A stretch of DNA of 50,073 nucleotides from CAZNQW01 sp964575225. GTDB lineage: Bacteria > Chloroflexota > Anaerolineae > JAAYZQ01. The stretch is from the NCBI GenBank assembly GCA_964575225.1, contig CAZNQW010000005.1, positions 1 to 50,073 on the forward strand, given 5' to 3'. Shown here piece by piece: positions 25,091 through 32,571 of the stretch (within the stretch, counting starts at the first letter, position 1; the number at the start of each line of letters is the position of its first letter). Made by a program: the position numbers and the translations under genes. Under the pieces are notes generated by a model. It was given only the letters and a program-made list of their open reading frames with translations, was not told the origin of the DNA and searched no databases.

Positions 25091-26833
25091 TCATGCCTGG
25101 GCCGCTTTGGCCGCGTCGGCACGGAAGCGCTGAATGGCTTGCACGCCATCCCAGGCCAGGATAAAGGCGGTGACGACCAAGATCAAGCAGATGCTGCCGA
25201 TCAGGACCTGCGCGATGGTGAACTGCCCGGGGTTGGCCTGAGCGGCCGCCTTGGGCAAGTTGATGAAGAAGGATTCGTAGGCCTTGTACAGCAGAGCGCC
25301 GATGGTGGTCACGAACATAAAGGCAAAGGGCCACAGGGTCCACTGATAGCTCTTGCCCTTGGACATGAGCCACAAGGTGATGAGCAACAGCGCCAACGAG
25401 GCCATGAGCTGGTTTGCTGCGCCAAACACCACCCAGATCTGCAGGAAGGGCACCAGCCAGATGAGCGCCAAGGTCAACACCAAGGCGACGATGGTGCCGA
25501 TGTGGACGTTCTTCATGGCGGGAATCCGGTCGCCCAGGGCTTCGGCGCTGGCCACCCGCATAAAGCGGACAACCAGGTACATGATGGTCAACGCCATCAG
25601 GCACAGGAAGACCATGCCATACGCGGAGCCAAAGGCCTGGGGCAGCCCCCACTTGCTCATGAACACGGCCAACCCGGTGGCAAAGACGCGGGCCGCGGCT
25701 CCGCCTCCACCGGCATCCACATAGCCCTGAAAGCCACCAAAGGCGACCGTGGCCGTCAGGAAAGCCATGATGGCAAAGAACATTTCCAGGAACATCGAGC
25801 CACCGCCGACAAACAGGGCGTCGGTTTCCTTTTCCAGTTGGCGCGCTGTGCCCGAACTGGATACCAGCGAATGCCAGCCAGAGATGGCGCCGCAGGCGAT
25901 GGTGACGAACAGGATGGGCCACAGCGGACCGAGTCCCGCAACGGTGAAGGTGGTGTAGGCCGGAAAGTCCTCAAAGCCCGGCCGCCAGAGGATCAGCCCC
26001 AGCACGCCCCCGAGGATGCCGACCGTGACAATCCAGAAGGCGACATAGTTGATCGGCTGCGCCCATCGCCAGATGGGTAGTACGGCGCCAAAGTAGCAGA
26101 TGATCACCACTAACAGGCTGCCGATGAACTTGGCCAGGGTCACGTCCAGGAACAGCTTGGGACTGGCGGCGCCCCCTGAGGTGCCATAGACGGCCGTCCA
26201 AAAGTTCCGGACCGGCTCCAGGGTGCCCAGCCAGATGCCGATGAAGGCGACGATCACCGTCACCACCGAGGTGATCAGGATGTCCTGTTTCCATCTGTAG
26301 GTCATCTGTCCGGCGAGGATGCCTGCGCCGATGACAAAGAGAACACCCAGGGGCACAGCGGGGTTGGTGAGAAGGTTAAAGCCCACCTGCACGCCAAAGG
26401 CGCCCATGATCAGCCACAGATAGAAATAGATAAAGGTGAGGAGTATGGTCCGGGAACGTGGGGAGATGAGCCGATAGCTGAGAGCGCCAAAGCTTTGGCC
26501 CTCTTCACGGACGCCGAGTACAATGCTGGCATAATCCTGCACCCAGCCGATAAAAAAGGTGCCCACGATAATCCATAGCAGGGCCGGCAACCAGCCCCAC
26601 TGAACGGCGACGATGGGGCCCAGAATGGGACCCAAGGCTGCAATAGACTTGAACTGGTAGCCAAATAGCACGTTGCGGTTGGCCGGGGTAAAGTCTACGC
26701 CATCCATGTACATGGTGGCAGGCGTAGCTCGTTTTTCATCGGGCTGGATGACGGTGCGGTCAATTCTCTTGGCATACCACCCGTATCCCACCACGATGGA
26801 TACCAGGCCGATAATCAGGATGACGATGCTCAT
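25091..26833 (-). CDS. cstA: CstA family transporter (carbon starvation/pyruvate or peptide)
   Basis: 580 residues with about 15 membrane segments. CstA signatures are clear: DGVDFTPANRNVLFGYQFKSIAALGPILGP, given here only in part as FTPANRNVLFGYQF, then WGWLPALLWIIVGTFFIGWVQD in part (GTFFIGWVQDY), and GWHSLVSSSGTARQLEKE. Family members take up pyruvate (BtsT, CstA) or peptides in E. coli. It is shorter than E. coli CstA (about 700), as in many non-enteric homologues. ATG at 26833 behind GGAGGGAGG. It heads an operon with S1, S2, A2 and A1. An 18-bp perfect palindrome lies 32 bases upstream in the leader. Nearby genes for pyruvate use (E1, LarA) fit pyruvate as substrate, as inference. Confidence 0.93.
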   Translation of the reverse strand: MSIVILIIGLVSIVVGYGWYAKRIDRTVIQPDEKRATPATMYMDGVDFTPANRNVLFGYQFKSIAALGPILGPIVAVQWGWLPALLWIIVGTFFIGWVQDYASIVLGVREEGQSFGALSYRLISPRSRTILLTFIYFYLWLIMGAFGVQVGFNLLTNPAVPLGVLFVIGAGILAGQMTYRWKQDILITSVVTVIVAFIGIWLGTLEPVRNFWTAVYGTSGGAASPKLFLDVTLAKFIGSLLVVIICYFGAVLPIWRWAQPINYVAFWIVTVGILGGVLGLILWRPGFEDFPAYTTFTVAGLGPLWPILFVTIACGAISGWHSLVSSSGTARQLEKETDALFVGGGSMFLEMFFAIMAFLTATVAFGGFQGYVDAGGGGAAARVFATGLAVFMSKWGLPQAFGSAYGMVFLCLMALTIMYLVVRFMRVASAEALGDRIPAMKNVHIGTIVALVLTLALIWLVPFLQIWVVFGAANQLMASLALLLITLWLMSKGKSYQWTLWPFAFMFVTTIGALLYKAYESFFINLPKAAAQANPGQFTIAQVLIGSICLILVVTAFILAWDGVQAIQRFRADAAKAAQA

Positions 26834-26864
26834 GGTTCCTCCCTCCTACCTCTTCGTAGAGGGT

Positions 26865-26882
26865 GCATTGTGGCCACAATGC
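26865..26882. promoter_or_regulatory. Perfect 18-bp palindrome, candidate operator for cstA
   Basis: GCATTGTGG-CCACAATGC is a perfect inverted repeat centred at 26873/26874, inside the transcribed leader, 32 bases before the cstA start codon. That position suits a repressor roadblock. Part of the motif (TTGTGGCCAA) recurs at 27088-27097, next to the -35 box. Confidence 0.6.
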
Positions 26883-27057
26883 GCCCAACCGAGCAATCAA
26901 CAACCGTGTCCTGATGTCTTGGGCGATCACCTCCCTTCAAACAGACCAGTCTGCTGGCTGGCCCACCGGCCTCTGGCTCACTGAGCGAGCGATGCCAGGG
27001 CAATAGGGATTTTCCTACGGATCACCGTTTTGTAAGCTACCATGCATCCGCACTAAC

Positions 27058-27086
27058 AGTCTAGCACCAAGAGGGCCAATTGTCAA
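27058..27086 (-). promoter_or_regulatory. Sigma-70 promoter for the cstA operon
   Basis: On the minus strand TTGACA (27086-27081), 17 bases, TAGACT (27063-27058). It predicts a leader of roughly 215 bases before the cstA start. Confidence 0.65.
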
Positions 27087-27287
27087 CTTGTGGCCAATCA
27101 GCTTTTCGAGTGGTTGCAGAGTCGGGATGGGGTCCCTGGGGGCTGGCGGTGGATTGCGCGCCTACTTGGCCTGCCATCGGCCGTATCACGAAAGAGATTT
27201 CGCGATCCTGAACCAGCGAATGGGGCGAAGGGCGCGGGTTCCCTTGTGGCGCGGCCCCCGGCAGGCGGCCAGAGGTCCATCAAGGTG

Positions 27288-28031
27288 TCAGACTGAGCTG
27301 GCTAATCCGGGGCGGTGGTAGCGCGTCTGCACGATTTCGGCCAGGATCGCGAGGGCGATCTCGGCAGGGCTGCGGCCACCCAGGTCCAGGCCGATGGGCG
27401 AGTGGACTCGGCTCAATTGCTCGTCCGTCACGCCGTCGGCTTGAAGGTGCTCAAAGATGGTTTGCACTTTGCGGCGACTGCCGACCATTCCCAGGTAGGC
27501 AGCCGGTGTGGAAATTGCCTGTCGCAGGGTCTCTTCGTCGCTTTCGTGGGTTCGGGTGGAGATGACGACATAGGTTGACGGGGTGACCTGGGCCGGATCG
27601 AAGCGAGGCACCGTGGAGCGCTCGGGGTCGATGTCGACGATCTGCACGTGCAGCCCGATCAGGCGGGCCATTTCGGCCAGCGGCTGGCCTACATGCCCTC
27701 CGCCGATGATGAGGACTGTGGGCACGGGTTGGTGGACGTCTACGAAACAACCTACTTGACCGCCACAGGCCGCCTGGTTCGTGTCGGTGGCAGAAGGGCT
27801 GTACCGAAACATGCGTGGTTGACCTTGCTGCAGGGCCTGGATGGCCTCTTGACGGGCCTGCTGTTCCAGGTCACCGCCGCCGATGTTGCCCAGGGCCCGG
27901 CCATCGGGCCAGACGAGCAGCTTCCAGCCCAGTTGTGCCGGCGAGGGTTGGATGACTTGAACGACGGTGATGAGGGCCACCGCTTCGTTGCGCTGTAGGG
28001 CTTCGCTCCAGGCTTTGACCGGGTCTTGCAT
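27288..28031 (-). CDS. xdhC: XdhC/CoxF family molybdenum-enzyme maturation protein
   Basis: 247 residues. An N-terminal XdhC/CoxI domain (about 5-70, with VWPDGRALGNIGGGDLEQ, the GGG..E context and a later AACGGQV) is followed by a Rossmann domain (about 100-247) with IIGGGHVGQPLAEMA and LGMVGSRRK, and ending in the typical SPIGLDLGGRSPAEIALAIL segment, seen here as SPIGLDLGGRSPAEIA. XdhC binds molybdenum cofactor, promotes its sulfuration and hands it to xanthine-dehydrogenase-family enzymes; CoxF is the CO-dehydrogenase counterpart. ATG at 28031 with AAGGAGG. It is divergent from coxD/coxE-like genes. No molybdenum hydroxylase subunit is in the window, so its client must be encoded elsewhere. 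Confidence 0.92.
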   Translation of the reverse strand: MQDPVKAWSEALQRNEAVALITVVQVIQPSPAQLGWKLLVWPDGRALGNIGGGDLEQQARQEAIQALQQGQPRMFRYSPSATDTNQAACGGQVGCFVDVHQPVPTVLIIGGGHVGQPLAEMARLIGLHVQIVDIDPERSTVPRFDPAQVTPSTYVVISTRTHESDEETLRQAISTPAAYLGMVGSRRKVQTIFEHLQADGVTDEQLSRVHSPIGLDLGGRSPAEIALAILAEIVQTRYHRPGLASSV

Positions 28032-28075
28032 GAGAGATGCCTCCTTGGGAATGCGGGCTCGATCTTGATGCTGAC

Positions 28076-28104
28076 AGTATACCACCGGGAAGGCAGATGG
28101 CCAA
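28076..28104 (-). promoter_or_regulatory. Candidate promoter for xdhC
   Basis: On the minus strand TTGGCC (28104-28099), 17 bases, TATACT (28081-28076), 45 bases before the start codon. Confidence 0.55.
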
Positions 28105-28202
28105 GTGGGACGGGTCTGTGTCGTCGGCGACTCACTAAACCCGCCCGTACGGCTGGGTGTCTAGCCGAGGGTGATGGGTCTACCACGAGGATGACCGACC
28201 TA

Positions 28203-28213
28203 TCGATTATCGA
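28203..28213. promoter_or_regulatory. Inverted repeat TCGAT-T-ATCGA, candidate operator
   Basis: A perfect inverted repeat with a single central base, centred 54 bases upstream of the coxD -10 box (about -66 from the expected start of transcription). The same repeat, TCGAT-A-ATCGA, lies in the gntR/cyclase intergenic region at the equivalent position. Confidence 0.6.
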
Positions 28214-28238
28214 GTCTGCGACAGAAGGAAACGCCAAG

Positions 28239-28267
28239 TTGCCGAAAGTGGAAGGCTGGGGTATAAT
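28239..28267 (+). promoter_or_regulatory. Sigma-70 promoter for coxD-coxE
   Basis: TTGCCG (28239-28244), 17 bases, TATAAT (28262-28267). The coxD start is about 60 bases downstream. Confidence 0.75.
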
Positions 28268-28327
28268 CGCGTAAGTCGTGTCCGCCGCTTGGGCGGGTCG
28301 GAGTATCCATAAAAAGGTAGAGAAGAG

Positions 28328-29278
28328 GTGCCGGTGGAATCGCGGGTATTTCCAAATATTCAAGAGCTCGAACGTGTTCTCTATGAACATGCCTATGTGA
28401 CCGATCGCGTCCTGGGGACGGTTCTGTATCTGGCGCTCAAGCAACGCAAGCCGCTCCTTCTGGAAGGCGAAGCTGGAGTGGGCAAGACCCAGATTGCCAA
28501 GACTCTGGCTGAGGTGCTCAACGCCCCTCTCATTCGGCTTCAGTGCTACGAGGGGCTGGACGTGAACAGCACCATTTACGAGTGGAACTATACACGGCAG
28601 CTTTTGCACATTCGGATGCTGGAAGCGTCCAGTTGCAGCATCGACGCTCAGGCAGAGCGTGACCTGTTTGGAGAGAACTATTTGATCAAGCGCCCTCTTC
28701 TCCAGGCCATCGAGCTATCGGAAGAGGGTATCGCGCCGGTGCTCCTGATCGATGAGCTGGACCGGGCCGACGAGGAATTTGAAGCGTTTCTGTTGGAATT
28801 GCTGAGCGACTTTCAGATCACCATTCCTGAGGTAGGTACGATCAAGGCGGTTGAGCCTCCCGTGGTGGTCATTACTTCCAACCGAACCCGCGAGATCCAC
28901 GATGCGCTCAAGCGTCGCTGCATCTATCATTGGATCGATTTTCCCTCGCTGGAAAAAGAGTATCGCATTGTGAGCATGAAGATGCCCCATGCTCCCAATT
29001 TGCTGGCCCATCAGTTGGTCCAGTTTGTGCAGGATCTCCGCGAGCTGGATCTGTACAAGCTGCCCGGTGTGGCCGAGACGTTGGACTGGGCCGAGGCTCT
29101 GGTGGCCCTCGATACCAAGGAATTGAACCTGCCGGTTATCGAGGATACGCTTGGGTTGTTGCTCAAGTATCAGGACGATTTTGAACTGGTGCGTACCGGA
29201 CATGCCCGACGCCTGCTCGATCAGGCCAAAAAGGCGACGGTAGAACAGGCGCTGTCCAGAATTCCTTTTGCCAACTGA
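28328..29278 (+). CDS. coxD: MoxR/CoxD-type AAA+ ATPase
   Basis: 316 residues. Walker A LLEGEAGVGKTQIAKTL (about 38-54), Walker B VLLIDELDRADEE (about 140), sensor region VVITSNRTREIHDALKRR with an arginine finger candidate. The length and the YEGLDVNSTIYEWNY insertion fit the CoxD branch of MoxR ATPases, which help assemble the CuSMoO2 or related cofactor of molybdenum hydroxylases together with the VWA protein CoxE. The start is GTG at 28328, with a second GTG six bases on as an alternative. It is followed 47 bases later by the coxE-like gene. Confidence 0.9.
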   Translation: MPVESRVFPNIQELERVLYEHAYVTDRVLGTVLYLALKQRKPLLLEGEAGVGKTQIAKTLAEVLNAPLIRLQCYEGLDVNSTIYEWNYTRQLLHIRMLEASSCSIDAQAERDLFGENYLIKRPLLQAIELSEEGIAPVLLIDELDRADEEFEAFLLELLSDFQITIPEVGTIKAVEPPVVVITSNRTREIHDALKRRCIYHWIDFPSLEKEYRIVSMKMPHAPNLLAHQLVQFVQDLRELDLYKLPGVAETLDWAEALVALDTKELNLPVIEDTLGLLLKYQDDFELVRTGHARRLLDQAKKATVEQALSRIPFAN

Positions 29279-29325
29279 GTGAAAAGCCAGGAGTGTGATC
29301 CTGGAAGACGAGGATTATCGCCGAC

Positions 29326-30711
29326 ATGCCCTTTGTTAAGCCACCAACCGTGAACGACTCCGCGATGGTGCCCGAACCTGAAGAAGGCGGACACCTGCTG
29401 GGTCAATTGCTGCGTTTTGGCCAGATGCTGCGGGTGATGGGCGTCGATGTCAGTACGGGACAGGTGTTGGATCTCGTCGAGGCGCTCAAGCACGTGCCCA
29501 TCAGCAACCGATTCGATTTCTACCATGCCTGCCAGGCGTTGTTGGTCAATCGCCGCGAGGATTTCTATATCTTTAACCAGGCGTTTCAAATTTTCTGGCG
29601 GGATGAAATGGCCCCGGCCGAGAACCACGCGGCCGAGTCGAGTTCTACCCTAAAGCGGGTGCGCCTTCCCCACAAAATTGCCGCCCAGCAAGAGTCGGGT
29701 CCCGACCCCATGGATCAGGATGCGGGCAAGCCCGGCGAGGACGAAGAGGGGGAAGACGAAGCGGAGCGGAAAGGAATGATGGTGTACAGCCCTGACGAAG
29801 TGCTGCGCACCAAGGACTTTTCGGAGATGACGTGGGAAGAGATCCAGGAGGCCAAGCGGGCCATCTCTGCCCTGCAATGGGATCTGGGCGAGCGCAGGAC
29901 CCGTCGCATGCGCTCCAGCTCCAAGGGCCGGATCAACATGCGGCGCCTGGTTCGCGATAACCTGCGCTACGGTGGGGAGCCGGTTCACCTTGCCCATCGG
30001 CGACGAGTGACTCAGCCCCGCCCCCTGGTCATCCTGAGCGACATCAGCGGGTCGATGGAGCGGTACTCGCGAATGCTCTTGCACTTTATTCATGCTCTTA
30101 CCCATGGCTTGACCGATATTCCCGTGGAGACGTTCGTCTTTGGCACCCGGCTGACCCGCATCACCCGGCACCTGCGCTACAAAGATGTCGACGAGTCATT
30201 GGATGAGCTGGGCCATTCGGTCACCGATTGGTCGGGTGGAACGCGCATCGGCGAAGCGCTCAAGGCGTTCAATTTCGACTGGGCTCGGCGCGTGCTGGGG
30301 CAGGGGGGCGTGGTCCTGGTCATCAGTGACGGCTGGGATCGGGGTGAGTTGGCGCTGTTGCGGCAGGAGATCCTTCGGTTGCAACGGTCGGCCTACCGTT
30401 TGATCTGGCTGAACCCCTACATGGGATCCCACGAATACGAACCGGTGCAGCGGGGCATTGCCACGGTGATGCCCTGCGTGGACGACTTTCTGCCGGTGAA
30501 TAACCTGGCAAGCCTGGAACAACTGGCCCTGGAGTTATCGCGCATCAACGATGTGCGCCCGGTTCGCAAGCAGCGAACGTGCGAACCCCGTGTGTATGAA
30601 CCACCGCGAGAAGAAAAGGGAGAATCGGAACGGCGCACGCCCACCTGGGACAAGGACTGGGAGGAGCGGGTGAACCGCAACCTGAACTTCCGCTACGCTC
30701 CTCTGGCCTAA
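29326..30711 (+). CDS. coxE: CoxE-like von Willebrand factor A domain protein
   Basis: 461 residues. An N-terminal helical domain is followed by an acidic linker (about 125-150, EDEEGEDEAE) and a VWA domain from about 230 with the MIDAS motif ILSDISGSMERYS and a later metal-site Thr in WSGGTRIGEAL. VWA/CoxE proteins act with MoxR/CoxD ATPases as a chaperone pair. Residues after 425 are basic and Pro-rich. The ATG at 29326 has no strong ribosome binding site; an internal ATG at 29365 is an alternative. It is the last gene before a bidirectional terminator. The structural coxSML genes are absent from the window. Confidence 0.9.
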   Translation: MPFVKPPTVNDSAMVPEPEEGGHLLGQLLRFGQMLRVMGVDVSTGQVLDLVEALKHVPISNRFDFYHACQALLVNRREDFYIFNQAFQIFWRDEMAPAENHAAESSSTLKRVRLPHKIAAQQESGPDPMDQDAGKPGEDEEGEDEAERKGMMVYSPDEVLRTKDFSEMTWEEIQEAKRAISALQWDLGERRTRRMRSSSKGRINMRRLVRDNLRYGGEPVHLAHRRRVTQPRPLVILSDISGSMERYSRMLLHFIHALTHGLTDIPVETFVFGTRLTRITRHLRYKDVDESLDELGHSVTDWSGGTRIGEALKAFNFDWARRVLGQGGVVLVISDGWDRGELALLRQEILRLQRSAYRLIWLNPYMGSHEYEPVQRGIATVMPCVDDFLPVNNLASLEQLALELSRINDVRPVRKQRTCEPRVYEPPREEKGESERRTPTWDKDWEERVNRNLNFRYAPLA

Positions 30712-30786
30712 AAGGATCTGCCCGGCACAAGGCTGATAGGCCCCATGCCCCGCACGGGGATGCTCGGAGAAGCGGGTAGAGGAACA

Positions 30787-30822
30787 AAAAAAAGATGGGC
30801 GCCCACAAGGGGCGCCCGTTTT
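30787..30822. terminator. Bidirectional intrinsic terminator
   Basis: GGGCGCCC (30797-30804) and GGGCGCCC (30810-30817) form an eight-bp stem around ACAAG, with an A-run on one side and GTTTT on the other. It lies between the convergent coxE-like and SDR genes. Confidence 0.85.
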
Positions 30823-31586
30823 CATTTGGCGGTCCAGCCGCCGTCCACCAATAGCGTGTGTCCCGTAATCAGGTCGGAGGCCGAGGAGGCAAGGAACACG
30901 ATGGCCCCCAGCACGTCCTCCACCTGTCCCAGGCGACCAAAGAGGATGTTGCCGACGACCTCGTCGTGGAATTCCTTGTTCTCGAACATCTTGGCGGTAA
31001 AGGGGGTTTCCAAAAAGGTGGGAGCCACGCCGTTGACGTTGATGCCATGTTCGGCCCACTCGATGGCCAGCGCCTTGGTGAGCTGCACGACGCCGCCCTT
31101 GCTGGAACAATAGGCCGCCCGCAACTTTCCACCGACCAGGCCCATTTGCGAGCCGACGTTGATCACCTTGCCGTATCCCTGCTCCACCATGACCCGCCCC
31201 ACGCGCTGGGCGCAGAAAAAGAGGCCTTTCAGGTTGATGTCGAGCACTCGATCCCAATGCTCTTCGCTTACCTCCAGGGCGGGTTCGGGGATGTTGACAC
31301 CGGCGTTGTTGACCAGGATATCGATCCGGCCAAAGCGCTCCCGCGCAGCAGCGATGGCGGTGTCGATGCTGTCGATGGAGCGCACTTCGAGGGCGAGGGG
31401 CAGGGCGGCGCGTCCCATCTGCTCGATCTGGGCTGCCACGGGCTGCACCCGCTCGACCTCACGCGCGGTCACCACGACATCGGCGCCGGCGTGGGCCAGG
31501 GCCAGGGCAGCGCCCTCGCCCAGCCCTTTGCTGGCGCCGGTGACCATCGCAACCCGGCCCGTGAGACTGAAATCGGGGTCCTTCAT
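30822..31586 (-). CDS. Short-chain dehydrogenase/reductase (SDR)
   Basis: 254 residues, a complete classical SDR. Cofactor motif TGASKGLG (about 17-24), NNAG (about 92), catalytic Ser in NVGSQMGLVG, YCSSK for the Tyr-x-x-x-Lys pair, and a C-terminal GHTLLVDGGW. The overall pattern is closest to gluconate 5-dehydrogenase/3-oxoacyl-reductase-like enzymes, so a polyol, sugar acid or hydroxyacid is the likely substrate; cofactor choice cannot be read reliably. It follows the cyclase gene by 20 bases in the divergent arm of the GntR region, and so probably performs a redox step of the same pathway as the RuBisCO-like-protein cluster. Confidence 0.9.
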   Translation of the reverse strand: MKDPDFSLTGRVAMVTGASKGLGEGAALALAHAGADVVVTAREVERVQPVAAQIEQMGRAALPLALEVRSIDSIDTAIAAARERFGRIDILVNNAGVNIPEPALEVSEEHWDRVLDINLKGLFFCAQRVGRVMVEQGYGKVINVGSQMGLVGGKLRAAYCSSKGGVVQLTKALAIEWAEHGINVNGVAPTFLETPFTAKMFENKEFHDEVVGNILFGRLGQVEDVLGAIVFLASSASDLITGHTLLVDGGWTAK

Positions 31587-31606
31587 GGATCGCTCTCAGT
31601 GGTTCC

Positions 31607-32308
31607 CTAGTCGCTCACGATGGCCGCAGCTCGCACTGGCGAACCCGATCCGCCGCGGATCTTGAGAGGCATGGCGATGAAGGTAAAGCGCTTGCCCACG
31701 AGCTTGTCCAGGTTGCACAGGTTTTCCACGTGGGTCACCTTGCGCGCTCGGCACACCATGTGGCAGGGATAGGTCTTGTCCAGGAACATGTCGGGGCTGG
31801 TGTTGTCGACGCCAAAGTTGATGGCGCCCTGATCGATGATGTATTCCGTGGCTTCGCGGGTCAGGCCGGGCTGGTGGGTCATGTATTCCGGGGTGCCATA
31901 GTAGCGCTCATAATGACCCGTGTAAAAGAGAACGGTGTCGCCGGGGCGAATCTCCAGATTCGCGCTCTTGAGTGCGGCCTCGATCTTTTCTTTGCCGAAT
32001 TGGGTCTGGACGGGGACGTCGCTCACGTCGAGGCAGATGGCCGGTGTGATGCAGTTAGCCAGCGGGATTTCGTCGACGGTAGGAGCGTCGGGATCGGGGG
32101 ACAGATGGCTGATCGAGTCGATGTGGGTCGGTCCGTGGTCACACAGAAGGATGCCGCTGGTCTGGTAGGAAAAGCCGGTGCCCAACGCCTTTAGGCTCTC
32201 TTCGTGGGTGGCGTGAGGAAAGATGACGGTCTTGAGATGGCCGGGGTAGACCGGCATGCCCGAGTAAATCTCTTGCGTCAGATCGATAATCTTGCCTTCC
32301 AGGTTCAT
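31607..32308 (-). CDS. Cyclase family hydrolase (kynurenine-formamidase-like)
   Basis: 233 residues. The metal-binding signature of the family is present as DHGPTHIDSISHLS (normally HxGTHxDxPxH). IIDLTQEIYSGMPVYPGH at the start and the FYTGHYERYYGTPEY region are also typical. Family members hydrolyse N-formylkynurenine, isatin or cyclic/lactone-like substrates with Mn or Zn. The start is the ATG at 32308, because GGAGGG is correctly spaced from it; the ATG at 32323 lacks a ribosome binding site. It is first in the minus-strand arm with the SDR, opposite the GntR regulator. Confidence 0.88.
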   Translation of the reverse strand: MNLEGKIIDLTQEIYSGMPVYPGHLKTVIFPHATHEESLKALGTGFSYQTSGILLCDHGPTHIDSISHLSPDPDAPTVDEIPLANCITPAICLDVSDVPVQTQFGKEKIEAALKSANLEIRPGDTVLFYTGHYERYYGTPEYMTHQPGLTREATEYIIDQGAINFGVDNTSPDMFLDKTYPCHMVCRARKVTHVENLCNLDKLVGKRFTFIAMPLKIRGGSGSPVRAAAIVSD

Positions 32309-32419
32309 TATTGTGCCCTCCATTTGGAATTGTTTGGAACGAACGGATGCGCGGGTTCTCTCTGAGGTCTCCTGGCACCTGGCCGAGCGAGCCCAAGCAC
32401 CAGGGAATCCCGCATCTCC

Positions 32420-32448
32420 ATGATAGCACAGGGTTGGGCCTGTGTCAA
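32420..32448 (-). promoter_or_regulatory. Sigma-70 promoter for the cyclase-SDR arm
   Basis: On the minus strand TTGACA (32448-32443), 17 bases, TATCAT (32425-32420). The TCGATAATCGA operator is centred about 23 bases upstream of the -35 box. Confidence 0.75.
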
Positions 32449-32465
32449 AACTGGGTTCGACTGCA

Positions 32466-32476
32466 TCGATAATCGA
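32466..32476. promoter_or_regulatory. Inverted repeat TCGAT-A-ATCGA, candidate operator
   Basis: A perfect inverted repeat between the two divergent promoters, centred 55 bases upstream of the gntR -10 box. A further half-site follows (ATAATCATCG). The 13 bases TCGATAATCGATA are the exact reverse complement of 28201-28213 in the coxD/xdhC control region. Confidence 0.65.
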
Positions 32477-32501
32477 TAATCATCGCCATACAGTGAACGA
32501 G

Positions 32502-32531
32502 TTGACCAAACGTCTCAGTCTAGGGTATAAT
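32502..32531 (+). promoter_or_regulatory. Sigma-70 promoter for gntR and the RuBisCO-like-protein cluster
   Basis: TTGACC (32502-32507), 18 bases, TATAAT (32526-32531); the start codon is 40 bases on. Short gaps downstream suggest that this promoter can serve the whole set to the RuBisCO-like-protein gene. Confidence 0.75.
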
Positions 32532-32571
32532 GATCCTGCTTGCCGTGTGAGTTCCCGCTGAGAGGGGATCA

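Larger units (their letters stand above)
26834..27287. other. Intergenic region with cstA leader and promoter
   Basis: About 450 bases. It holds the 18-bp palindrome at 26865-26882, a second, imperfect palindrome CAGAC-CA-GTCTG near 26944 and the cstA promoter at 27058-27086. Bases 27087-27287 are open in several frames, but those frames have no ribosome binding site and no family resemblance, so I see no gene there. Confidence 0.6.

Noticed and set aside
27088..27321. Small plus-strand open frames upstream of cstA
   Set aside because: Two overlapping frames with no ribosome binding site, unusual Arg/Gly-rich composition and no recognisable family.
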